Assembly (NCBI GenBank): GCA_964606085.1
Contig: CAZSFD010000140.1
Span: 1 to 7,541 of the forward strand
Origin: CAIQJJ01 sp964606085
Lineage (GTDB): Bacteria > Chloroflexota > Anaerolineae > Anaerolineales > UBA4823
DNA length: 7,541 nt
Reading direction: 5' to 3'
Shown here: piece by piece, positions 1 through 6,481 of the stretch
How the letters are laid out: each line of letters begins with the position of its first letter
How positions within the stretch are numbered: the stretch's first letter is position 1
The notes under the pieces: generated by a model
Seen by the model: only the letters and a program-made list of their open reading frames with translations
What the model was told of the DNA's origin: nothing
Databases searched by the model: none
Translations under genes and position numbers: made by a program

Positions 1-3000
1 GAAGGTGTACGGCAGGCGGCCCAGCAGCATCCCGATGCTTTCATCGGCCAGGAAGCGCCGCCAGGGTTCATCCACAAAGCCCTTCTCCGATTTTGCCAAC
101 GCCGCCAGGGCCACATCCTTGTCTTTCGGTTCGGCCAAAAACCCGACGAAGATGCTGGTACACGAACTGCGCACACCAGCCGGGATGAGAGACGGCGATT
201 GGGTCAAGACGACGAAGCGGATGCCATACTTGCGGCTGTCGCGGAACATATTGTCATATTGCTCCGCCACCGAGATGCCGCTCGTGTTTTCGTCCTGATT
301 GGACAGCCCCGTGAACAAGATGTTGGCTTCCTCGAAGACCATCACCAGTTCGGCATCGCCGGAGATGAGCTGCTGCTCGCGCTTCTGCACCATGTCCTGG
401 TAGATCAGCCAGCCCGCCCATGAGAGCAGCCAGGCTTTCGAGAACTGATCCAGCACCTTGCCGCCTTCGAGAACGAGCAGGCGCTTGCTGTCGTCGGCCA
501 GGTCGGCCACGTCCACGGCGTCGTCACCGGCGGCGAACTGGGCAGCGGTTGCCCCGCGCAGCAGCGTTTTCAGCCGTTCCAGGATGCCATCCAACACGCC
601 ACGGCCAATCTGGTCACGCGTATCCATCCTGTCGCGCCGAAACTCGATGTCGTCGAACAACTCTTGCAGGCTGACGACTTTTGAGCGCTGCACGGCAATC
701 GCCTGGCACTGCTCAGGCGTGAGATTGCGCAGATGCGCACCAACCGGGGCGAGATGGCTCTCGTTCGCCTGCACGCGGCCCCAGATCGGGTCGTTCAGCA
801 CCTTCGGATCATTGACGAGAACGCCGTGGCGCAGATACAGGTCTTCCACCGCATCGAAGAAGCGGTGCTTCTGCTGCTTGACGCCCAGTTGCGCCACATT
901 GCCGAAGATGTCCACGAAGGCGGCCATCTGCACTTCGGGCGTCACCAGGCGCGAGATTTGCAGCGGGTTCCAGCGCAGCGGCCGCACGCCGTATGGCGAC
1001 AACATGCGGATGTCCACCAGATGCTCGATGCCGGGGGCGTTCAGCAGCTTGCGCCAGCCCGCCCCGAAATCCAGCACCACCACACGCATCTTCCACTGCA
1101 AGGCGATCTCATACGCCAGGCGTTCGGCCCCCACGCTCTTGCCGAAGCCGGTCGCCCCGGCGAACATGGTGTGCATGAAGCGCTTGCGGTCGAGCCGGAT
1201 CGGGGCGTTGGTCAGGTCGGCGGTTTCGGGCGAGACCTGGTGACCCAGCACCACTTCGCCGGGCATGTCGGGGTAGAAGCCCAGGCCCTTCTTGGGGATG
1301 GCCGGGATCACCCGCACCGTGCCTTCGCGGAAGATGGCCGGGGCGGTGTAGGCGGCGAGTTGCTGCGCCGTCAGGATGGTGGAGAAACGCCCACCCAGCA
1401 CGCCGCCCAGGAACTCCCCCGAGGCCGCCTGGCGCGTCGGGCAGAAGGCCAGGGCGTGGCGGCGGATCGTCTCGGCGTCCACTCCTTGCGGAGCAACCGT
1501 CAAGACTGGCGTGGGCGTGTTCGGGCCGTGGAAGGCTTGCGGGATGAGCGACTCGGTTGCGGTCGAACCACGCTGCGAGGCGGTGAACAGCACCGCTTCG
1601 GTCAGGAATCCGCCCTCGTGCGAGGCGGCCTTGAAGAGTTCCTGCACTTGCATCAGGATTTGGGTCAACTGATCGGCGACATGGTCTTCGGTCTGCCAGG
1701 AACGGTTGATCGAGATGCCGGGAACCAGCCCGGTCGAGAAACCACGGCCCAGCGATGTGGCCCCGCCGCGGCCCAGCGCCACGGCCTGGGTCAGCCCTTC
1801 GCTGTGGCTTTCGCCCCACGATTCCTGCTTCGAGTCGGCGCTTCCCCAGGTATCGGCCTGGCCTTTGGTGTACGCCCAGGATTTGGAGTAGGAATGGCTC
1901 TCCGACGTGCCATCGGCGCGTCCGGTGGAGGCCGCCTGCCCGGTGGCGCTTGACCAGCCGCGGCTGTCGGCTGTGCCGCGGCTCTCGGCCGTCCCCACGC
2001 TATCGGCGCTGCCGCGCGTGTCCGCGCTGCCCACGGTGTCCGTTGTGCCGCGGCTCTCGCTGTGACCGACCGAGTGGGCGCTGCCCGAACTCGACGACGA
2101 GAAGCTGCTGCCGCCTTCTGAATAGCTGGAACTGCCGCCCTGCGAAGTCGAATCGGCTGAACCCTGCGAAGTGGACGTGCCGCCGCCTTGCGCTGACGAT
2201 GCGCCAGTCGTTTCGGTGTGACCCGTCCCCCCGCCTGCGGAGGTGCTGACGCCAACCGAAGTGGACGAACTATCCGATGCACCGGTGGACTCGCTGGCGC
2301 TGACGCCTACCCCGCCGTTGACGCCGACATTGACCTTGCCTGCCACCGGGGAGATGTCGCCGATCCCGGCATCCATCCCTACGTTGCCGCCGAGGTTGAG
2401 GCTCTTGCCTTCGGTCTCGCTGGTGCTGTCGGTGTGGCCGGTGGCAACGCTGGCCGAAGTTCCCGTTCCCCAGTTGGCGCTTTCGCTGTCGCTGGTGCTG
2501 GACGATTGGCCGCTCGACCAGTTGGACGACTGCCCCTGGCTTTCGCTCTCGGTATGCCCGGACGACCAGGTGCTGGAATGTCCCGCCGACCAGCTCGAGC
2601 CGGAACCGCTCGTGACCGATGAACTGCTGGTGTCGGTGACGGAGTTGCTGGTACTGTGGCTGTCGGAATGCGAGCGGCTGTCGGTATGGGAGGCGCTTTC
2701 GGTATGCGCCCGGCTGTCGGTGTGGGACTGACTGTCGGTATGTGAGCCGCTGACACCCTGGCTGGCGCTTTGTGAACTACCTACCGAATCGGTGTGCGAT
2801 GCGCCGGTAGTATGCGTTTCTGAACCGCCCACCGAACTGGATTCACTCTCGGTGTGCGAATAGCTGTCGGTATGTCCCTGCCCCCAGCCATGCGACTGCC
2901 CGTCGGCAACCGATTGGGCCTGGCTGTCGGCCCGGGCGGTCGAACCGCCGACGCTGTTGGCCAGGGCTGCGGCGATGGGGATGCTCAGGCTGGCCCCAAT

Positions 3001-3693
3001 CGAGATGGCCCCGCGGCGGCGCGAGGCGATGTTGGAGGCCTCCCGCGCCACCTGGGTCAGTGATTGGATCAGCTTTTGCTGCGTGATGTGGTCGGCAGTG
3101 ACCTGGAAAATGAAATCTTCACGCAGTTTTGCCAGCCCGCGAAAGAGCATCTCGTTCTGTTCGGCGGCCAGGTCATCGCTGGCCGCCTGCCCGTCCAGGT
3201 TGAGACCGCGCCGGGCATCGCGCGGGTCGGGGTGGCCGAGGATGGAGACCAGGCCATTCGCCCGGTGGGTGGCAAAGTCGAGATACCACTCCATGTATTC
3301 GATCTTGGGGGCGCGTGTCTTCGACTGCTGGAAGTTGGCCAGCACCGCTTCGACCGCTCCCAGGCGGCTTTCGGCCTGCCCTGCGGCTTCTTCCTGCGAC
3401 AGGCCATCGGCAGCCGCGCCGTAGAACTGGACGACGCCGACGTGTTCGGGGGTGAAGATGCCTGCGGCGGTGTAGACGAAATCCACGTTGGCGTTATATA
3501 GCCCGCGCATCGCCCCCCACTGGCGGCCCAGGACGTTGTATTCTTCCAGGTCGCCGTCGTCAATCGAAAGCACGGTCAGTTCGCGCAGGGCCACCGCCCG
3601 GTAGCGGCGCAGGCCGAGGTCATCCACCACATCGAACCACAGGTGGCGGAACTGACCGTCTTGGGTGTGCAGGCCATTGTTGACGATTTCCAT
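1..3693 (-). CDS. HerA/VirB4/FtsK-superfamily translocation ATPase with a giant Ser-rich insertion (C-terminus beyond window)
   Basis: This frame is open from ATG at 3693 to base 1, 1231 codons with no stop, so the C-terminus is missing. The start is supported by GCAGGA 8 bases upstream. Residues 1-225 are a soluble N-terminal domain I cannot name; residues 229-249 are Ala-rich and weakly hydrophobic. Residues 257-640 are a Ser/Thr/His/Gly-rich low-complexity insertion. Residues 641-1231 are the motor. Walker A is GATGFGKS (846-853). VVVLDFGAG (871-879) and RPLRWNPL (904-911) resemble HerA/DUF87 and VirB4 ATPases. Walker B is LVMVFEEAN (1116-1124), with Glu-Glu rather than Asp-Glu. VVLTQSPS (1161-1168) fits the sensor strand. 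By family knowledge such proteins form hexameric rings that pump DNA or power protein secretion. It follows three envelope-protein genes, which favours a conjugation or secretion motor, but no relaxase is visible. The superfamily is firm; the VirB4 versus HerA assignment and the substrate are open. Confidence 0.88.
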   Translation of the reverse strand, partial: MEIVNNGLHTQDGQFRHLWFDVVDDLGLRRYRAVALRELTVLSIDDGDLEEYNVLGRQWGAMRGLYNANVDFVYTAAGIFTPEHVGVVQFYGAAADGLSQEEAAGQAESRLGAVEAVLANFQQSKTRAPKIEYMEWYLDFATHRANGLVSILGHPDPRDARRGLNLDGQAASDDLAAEQNEMLFRGLAKLREDFIFQVTADHITQQKLIQSLTQVAREASNIASRRRGAISIGASLSIPIAAALANSVGGSTARADSQAQSVADGQSHGWGQGHTDSYSHTESESSSVGGSETHTTGASHTDSVGSSQSASQGVSGSHTDSQSHTDSRAHTESASHTDSRSHSDSHSTSNSVTDTSSSSVTSGSGSSWSAGHSSTWSSGHTESESQGQSSNWSSGQSSSTSDSESANWGTGTSASVATGHTDSTSETEGKSLNLGGNVGMDAGIGDISPVAGKVNVGVNGGVGVSASESTGASDSSSTSVGVSTSAGGGTGHTETTGASSAQGGGTSTSQGSADSTSQGGSSSYSEGGSSFSSSSSGSAHSVGHSESRGTTDTVGSADTRGSADSVGTAESRGTADSRGWSSATGQAASTGRADGTSESHSYSKSWAYTKGQADTWGSADSKQESWGESHSEGLTQAVALGRGGATSLGRGFSTGLVPGISINRSWQTEDHVADQLTQILMQVQELFKAASHEGGFLTEAVLFTASQRGSTATESLIPQAFHGPNTPTPVLTVAPQGVDAETIRRHALAFCPTRQAASGEFLGGVLGGRFSTILTAQQLAAYTAPAIFREGTVRVIPAIPKKGLGFYPDMPGEVVLGHQVSPETADLTNAPIRLDRKRFMHTMFAGATGFGKSVGAERLAYEIALQWKMRVVVLDFGAGWRKLLNAPGIEHLVDIRMLSPYGVRPLRWNPLQISRLVTPEVQMAAFVDIFGNVAQLGVKQQKHRFFDAVEDLYLRHGVLVNDPKVLNDPIWGRVQANESHLAPVGAHLRNLTPEQCQAIAVQRSKVVSLQELFDDIEFRRDRMDTRDQIGRGVLDGILERLKTLLRGATAAQFAAGDDAVDVADLADDSKRLLVLEGGKVLDQFSKAWLLSWAGWLIYQDMVQKREQQLISGDAELVMVFEEANILFTGLSNQDENTSGISVAEQYDNMFRDSRKYGIRFVVLTQSPSLIPAGVRSSCTSIFVGFLAEPKDKDVALAALAKSEKGFVDEPWRRFLADESIGMLLGRLPYTF
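1774..2925 (-). other. Ser/Thr/His/Gly-rich low-complexity segment of the ATPase (residues 257-640)
   Basis: By hand count about 110 of some 380 residues are serine. The first part, residues 274-345, repeats a five-residue pattern [S/G/A]-H-[T/S]-[D/E]-S, mostly SHTDS or SHTES; further copies are near 380, 420 and 492. The middle changes to SW/SSG patterns. Residues 432-467 are a Gly-rich hydrophobic island, and the end has GSADS/GTAES-type units. The segment has no cysteine and few Lys or Arg. It is in frame with good coding sequence on both sides, so it is a real part of the protein, probably a flexible or extended linker between the N-terminal domain and the motor. Confidence 0.85.
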
Positions 3694-3701
3694 CTGGGTT
3701 G

Positions 3702-3707
3702 TCCTGC
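3702..3707 (-). promoter_or_regulatory. Ribosome binding site of the ATPase gene
   Basis: On the minus strand GCAGGA precedes the ATG at 3693 by 8 bases. It lies just after the TGA stop of the upstream membrane-protein gene (3712-3710), which fixes the start and shows tight coupling of the two genes. Confidence 0.6.
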
Positions 3708-3709
3708 GT

Positions 3710-4276
3710 TCAGCGGTCGAGGCCGCGTGTGCGCACGCTGGCGATCACGCTTTCGGGCGTGCCTTCCAGCGGCGGGTGGGCGAAGAGCGCCTGTACCAGC
3801 AGGCCAATGAAAGACAGTGGGCCGAGAAAGACGGCAATCGAAAGGATGATGTCGAAATATCCCTTGCCCTGGGCGAAGGTTGCATATGGGTCTAACAGAG
3901 CCGGGGAGAGATTTTGATACAGGGTGAAACCCAGCCCGATGAGCGCGTAGGCTGCCAGGCCGGAGATGACCCGCCAGTGCAGGGCGGGTGGGTTGAACTT
4001 CTCCGCCTTGACCGAGACGATGCTGGCATACACCATCAACAGCAGCCACAGCCCCACGACTGCGGGGGCAAAAATGGCCGCTGCCAGAGCCAGCAGTGCC
4101 GCCCCGAACATCCAGCGCTGCTGCGGTTTGGGCGAGCGCAGGCACAGCCACCCCAACCCTGGGATGAGCGCCACGGCGGTGATGTGTTCGAGCAGCAGGT
4201 ACAGCACAGCCAGCAGGCCGTTCAAAGCCCAGATGAAGGGCAGCGAGAGTTGAAAGAGGATTTCTTGGTTAGTCAT
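3710..4276 (-). CDS. Polytopic membrane protein, 188 aa, unknown family
   Basis: I do not recognise a named family. Hydrophobic segments at about residues 8-30, 31-47, 55-72, 73-90, 102-121 and 139-166 suggest five or six membrane passes. A short polar loop (48-54) and a charged C-terminal tail of about 20 residues (EGTPESVIASVRTRGLDR) probably lie in the cytoplasm. The gene ends 16 bases before the start of the large ATPase gene, so they are almost certainly co-transcribed and the two proteins probably act together. In type IV secretion loci a small multi-pass protein often sits beside VirB4 (VirB3/PrgI-like or VirB6/TrbL-like). The position fits, but I see no sequence motif that proves it. 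The ATG at 4276 has no clear Shine-Dalgarno sequence, which is odd beside its well-equipped neighbours; expression may rely on read-through or a weak start. Confidence 0.82.
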   Translation of the reverse strand: MTNQEILFQLSLPFIWALNGLLAVLYLLLEHITAVALIPGLGWLCLRSPKPQQRWMFGAALLALAAAIFAPAVVGLWLLLMVYASIVSVKAEKFNPPALHWRVISGLAAYALIGLGFTLYQNLSPALLDPYATFAQGKGYFDIILSIAVFLGPLSFIGLLVQALFAHPPLEGTPESVIASVRTRGLDR

Positions 4277-4348
4277 GGCAGAAGTTCAGTGTTACGTGTC
4301 AGGTGTTTCCGTATCAGGTTTCTGGAAAGTAAAGTGGCACGAGATCGC

Positions 4349-4388
4349 CCAATCACCAAATCACCCAATCACTCAATCACCCAATCAC
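4349..4388. repeat. Five tandem 8-bp units (CCAATCAC type)
   Basis: Five consecutive 8-base units read CCAATCAC, CAAATCAC, CCAATCAC, TCAATCAC, CCAATCAC on the plus strand (GTGATTGG on the minus strand). The array fills part of the only sizeable gap inside the operon (4277-4384). Its first unit on the minus strand contains the TGA stop of the cysteine-rich protein gene. Such short arrays can change copy number by slippage. The rest of the gap shows no clear promoter or terminator. Confidence 0.8.
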
Positions 4389-5341
4389 TTGGTAATCGTC
4401 GCTTCGAGCAGGTGGGCGGGGACTTGCAGTGTGGTGCGGGTTTCTTGCCCGTCGGCTTGCGTGGCGTACACCAGGATGTCATACAGCCCCGGGTCGAGTG
4501 GGTCGAGATGGAAGGTGAGGGTGGCCGTCGTGCCGTTGTTGACCAGGGTGTGGGTGGGGATGAAGGGATAGCGGCCTTTGACCTGTGCGCCGGGGTACAC
4601 CAAAGCCAGTTCGTTGTTGATCCAGGCCACGCTGCTATCGGCCAGCCTGACCCATTCCAGGCGGACCCGGGTCAGCGTCTGCTGAGCCACCCCATTCGGG
4701 CAGCCGTTGGTGACGCCGCCGCCAGCAATCTGGATCGTCACGTCCAGGCCCATCTCGTCGGGGTCTTGCCCGATCACGATGGGGTAGGGCGGGGTGTATC
4801 CGCCGAGGGTGATGGCGGGTGGGGCGTAGACTGGCGTACAGGGGCCGGTTCCGCTGCCGCCGCTGCAGCAATCTACCTGCGAACGCACCATGACCGGGCT
4901 GCACGACATCCCCACGCGGCACAGGGGCGAATGGGGATTGAGTTGGCAGATGCCGGGCAATTGCTGATCGTTGACGAAGACATACGAATAGCCGCCGCTT
5001 TGATAGACCGGGCGATCACCCGAAGTGACATTGCAGTCGTCGTCGTTTTCGCAGCGCAGGCCGAAGTTGACAAGTGTGCCGCCGAGACAGTAGGGCAGGC
5101 CGCTGCGGTCGCGGCGTACCGTGCCGTAGGTGACCAGTTCCTGGCTCCCGGCAGTTGCGCCGCAGCCTTGCGAGCAATCGGGGTTGCACCACTGGTCTTT
5201 CTGTCCGCATTGCCCCAGGGCGCATTCGATGCGTCCGGGCCAGAGCAGGGCGGTGATGGCGGTCAGGGTCAGGATGGCGAAGGTGAGCAGGAAGCGGCGG
5301 TATCGAGCGGTTTGCGGGTTGGGTTTCATATCGGTTTTCAC
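4385..5341 (-). CDS. Cysteine-rich exported protein, 318 aa, unknown function
   Basis: I chose the GTG at 5341 because AGGAG lies 8 bases upstream; an in-frame ATG at 5329 is the alternative. Residues 10-16 are basic, and 17-34 form a hydrophobic helix, giving a signal peptide or N-terminal anchor with possible cleavage around residues 36-42. The first half of the mature part is packed with cysteines: residues 40, 45, 52, 56, 60, 85, 97, 103, 132, 141, 147, 158, 159 and 168, plus 214. This suggests disulfide bonds outside the membrane, or less likely metal binding. The second half (about 220-318) alternates hydrophobic and polar residues and includes TLTFHLDPLDPGLYDILVYA, like an Ig-type beta sandwich. 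Only 5 bases separate its start from the stop of the gene before it. It could be a surface or pilus-like component of the apparatus powered by the downstream ATPase; that role is inferred from context only. Confidence 0.82.
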   Translation of the reverse strand: MKTDMKPNPQTARYRRFLLTFAILTLTAITALLWPGRIECALGQCGQKDQWCNPDCSQGCGATAGSQELVTYGTVRRDRSGLPYCLGGTLVNFGLRCENDDDCNVTSGDRPVYQSGGYSYVFVNDQQLPGICQLNPHSPLCRVGMSCSPVMVRSQVDCCSGGSGTGPCTPVYAPPAITLGGYTPPYPIVIGQDPDEMGLDVTIQIAGGGVTNGCPNGVAQQTLTRVRLEWVRLADSSVAWINNELALVYPGAQVKGRYPFIPTHTLVNNGTTATLTFHLDPLDPGLYDILVYATQADGQETRTTLQVPAHLLEATITK

Positions 5342-5346
5342 GACGG

Positions 5347-6120
5347 TCACTCCTGGGGGATGGCGATGTGTTGTTCGGGGCTGGGGTTGAGCAGCCAGCC
5401 GATGAGCAGCCAGTCGGCGGATGCGAAGATGGGCAGGCGGTTGGTGAGTTGTTGGGTGGAGCCGGGAGAAAGGCGTTCGATCTCGCTGCCGATGGCGCAC
5501 ATTTCGGCGGGCAAGGTCAGGCCAAAATCGCTGAACGCTGTCGGGCAGAAATCCCAATCGAAACCGCCGCCTTGGAGTACCCAGTTGCCTTCGGCGGTGG
5601 TGGTCAGGTCGAGTATCTGGCCGTGGGGGTATGCGGCCTGCAAGTGGGCGAGTGCATCGGAGCGGTTGGGGATGTCCAGGGCGGGAAGGGAGAAGGATGT
5701 GTATCGGCCACCAGTCGCCATGCCAAGCACCACGGGAATGGCAACGGCCCGGCGATATGGCAGCAGGACATATACGGACAGAATGTCGAGCGTGGCGTCG
5801 CCACTCTGCCGCTCGCTGAACTCCCCACTGGAAACGGCAGGCAGGTTGAAGTATCGCAGGGGTGAGCCATCGGGGGCGGTGTCGGTGCGATAGACCGGCG
5901 CATCGAGCATCCAGGGGGCAGAGTCGGCCATCGCATCGGCGATGGGCTGCGCGGCCAGGGGGTATTCAGCCAGGTCAAATGGGGTAGCGGTGGGGTTGAT
6001 CAGGCGAACGGGTGTTGGAGTGGGTTGGGTGCGGCGCTCTCGAACGCTTTCCAGGCCAAGCAGGATGAACAGGGCGAGCAGGATCAGCAAAACAGGCACA
6101 GGGTTTTTGAAATTTCTCAT
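5347..6120 (-). CDS. Single-pass membrane-anchored extracytoplasmic protein, 257 aa, unknown family
   Basis: This is the first gene of the operon. ATG at 6120 has GGAG 6 bases upstream. The protein begins with a short basic end and a hydrophobic helix (residues 8-23), then a charged stop (ESVRERR) and a Thr-Pro rich linker (about 31-48, with PTPTP and PTATP). A globular domain of about 200 residues follows, presumably outside the membrane. Only two cysteines are present (192 and 208). A second hydrophobic patch (DWLLIGWLLNPSP, 236-248) is near the C-terminus. The topology of a short N-terminal anchor plus an external domain is shared with VirB8-like and pilus-assembly proteins, but I see no diagnostic motif and do not assign a family. 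An in-frame TTG at 6234 would add 38 residues, but it lies inside a terminator hairpin, so I rejected it. Confidence 0.82.
   Translation of the reverse strand: MRNFKNPVPVLLILLALFILLGLESVRERRTQPTPTPVRLINPTATPFDLAEYPLAAQPIADAMADSAPWMLDAPVYRTDTAPDGSPLRYFNLPAVSSGEFSERQSGDATLDILSVYVLLPYRRAVAIPVVLGMATGGRYTSFSLPALDIPNRSDALAHLQAAYPHGQILDLTTTAEGNWVLQGGGFDWDFCPTAFSDFGLTLPAEMCAIGSEIERLSPGSTQQLTNRLPIFASADWLLIGWLLNPSPEQHIAIPQE
5350..5354 (-). promoter_or_regulatory. Ribosome binding site deciding the GTG start at 5341
   Basis: AGGAG on the minus strand lies 8 bases before GTG at 5341 and about 20 bases before the in-frame ATG at 5329. The spacing favours the GTG start. The site lies in the last codons of the upstream gene, a typical sign of translational coupling. 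Confidence 0.6.
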
Positions 6121-6126
6121 GGACAA

Positions 6127-6130
6127 CTCC
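6127..6130 (-). promoter_or_regulatory. Ribosome binding site of the first operon gene
   Basis: GGAG on the minus strand, 6 bases before ATG at 6120. It lies about 20 bases after the U-tract of the second leader hairpin, so any transcript that stops at that hairpin would lack it. Confidence 0.6.
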
Positions 6131-6147
6131 GGGCAGGGGCTTAAACG

Positions 6148-6180
6148 AAAAAAGCGTCCCAGCCCGAAGGGTGAGACGCT
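6148..6180 (-). terminator. Second leader hairpin with T6 tract (intrinsic terminator or attenuator)
   Basis: On the minus strand AGCGTC pairs with GACGCT. The inside continues as U-G, C-G, A-U, one bulged C, then CCC/GGG closed by a UUC loop, giving 12 pairs. Six T residues follow directly. This is a textbook intrinsic terminator placed between the promoter and the start codon of the first operon gene, so it would block the operon unless relieved. Confidence 0.75.
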
Positions 6181-6200
6181 GGACATCCATAGGATGCTCG

Positions 6201-6242
6201 CAAAAACAAAGCCGCCTTGACCGAAATCGGTCAAGGCGGCTT
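6201..6242 (-). terminator. First leader hairpin, near-perfect 15-16 bp stem with T-rich tail
   Basis: Bases 6209-6242 are a perfect palindrome: a stem of about 15 base pairs with a tiny A/U loop. On the minus strand it is followed by TTTGTTTTTG. It lies only about 30 nt after the predicted transcription start. It is either an early attenuator of the operon or the end of a separate short RNA of about 70 nt. Confidence 0.75.
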
Positions 6243-6251
6243 AATGCACCT

Positions 6252-6274
6252 CTTCCAGGGTTGGAACGCTAACG
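6252..6274 (-). ncRNA. 5' part of the operon leader RNA with a small hairpin (possible regulatory RNA)
   Basis: The predicted transcript begins near 6274. It holds UUCCA/UGGAA (6266-6262 with 6257-6253) closed by a four-base loop, then runs into the first terminator hairpin. A further small hairpin CATCC/GGATG lies between the two terminators (6196-6184). I recognise no known riboswitch or T-box consensus in these 150 bases. Confidence 0.3.
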
Positions 6275-6292
6275 GGCGGCATTCTAACCGCC
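6275..6292. promoter_or_regulatory. Inverted repeat spanning the -10 box (candidate operator)
   Basis: GGCGG and CCGCC (6275-6279 and 6288-6292) form an inverted repeat with an 8-base spacer that contains the -10 hexamer. A dimeric repressor could bind here and block the promoter. The arms are only 5 bases and G+C-only, so chance is possible. Confidence 0.35.
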
Positions 6293-6310
6293 TGGCGTGG
6301 AAACTGTCAA
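6281..6310 (-). promoter_or_regulatory. Near-consensus sigma70-type promoter of the four-gene operon
   Basis: On the minus strand TTGACA (6310-6305) is followed after 18 bases by TAGAAT (6286-6281). The -35 is a perfect consensus match and the -10 differs at one position from TATAAT. Transcription should start near 6274. It is the best promoter in the window and points straight into the two-hairpin leader and the gene at 6120. Between it and the upstream terminator (6311-6411) I see nothing convincing. Confidence 0.75.
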
Positions 6311-6411
6311 GGGGAATTTTTTGATGGCATGAATGGAGAGAATATCCATCACAGCAATATCCAGTTAGGGAGTCCGTTCTTGTAGAGTCATGGCAAATTC
6401 ATCCAGTGGAT

Positions 6412-6450
6412 GAAGAAAAACAAAAGGCACTGATGCTGACAGTGCCTTTT
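6412..6450 (-). terminator. Intrinsic terminator closing the toxin-antitoxin module
   Basis: An 11-bp perfect stem (AAAAGGCACTG with CAGTGCCTTTT, 6422-6432 and 6440-6450) has a 7-base loop and on the minus strand is followed by GTTTTTCTTC. It lies 31 bases after the stop of the small partner gene and separates the module from the operon promoter. The A/T-rich arms would let it act in both directions. Confidence 0.85.
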
Positions 6451-6481
6451 GATGCGTTATCATTCAAAAACCCGGACAGGC

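Noticed and set aside
1109..1819. A 236-codon minus-strand frame, and similar minus frames at 1791-2282, 2379-2756 and 3069-3563
   Set aside because: They lie in another phase within the ATPase gene, whose own frame is continuous and carries the conserved motifs. They are not evidence of a frameshift.
733..1953. A 406-codon open frame on the plus strand
   Set aside because: It is the antisense of the ATPase motor domain with Walker A and B; its composition (His, Arg, Gly, Ala) is typical of a shadow frame.
4349..4388. CRISPR array
   Set aside because: The units are 8 bases long and directly adjacent with no spacers; this is a plain microsatellite.
3914..5893. A 659-codon open frame on the plus strand
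   Set aside because: It runs opposite to three well-supported minus-strand genes and through the intergenic tandem repeat, has no ribosome binding site, and its protein looks like an antisense product of G+C-rich coding sequence.
5975..6190. A 71-codon minus-strand frame as a leader peptide
   Set aside because: It has no ribosome binding site, overlaps the start of the first operon gene by about 145 bases in another phase, and has no leader-peptide codon bias.
5347..6234. Longer form of the first operon protein starting at TTG 6234
   Set aside because: The extension would begin inside the first terminator hairpin and read through the second. The ATG at 6120 has a good ribosome binding site followed directly by a typical anchor sequence.
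6316..6378. A 21-codon minus-strand frame starting with ATG near 6354 upstream of the operon promoter
   Set aside because: It has no convincing ribosome binding site and runs over the -35 and -10 boxes of the main promoter.
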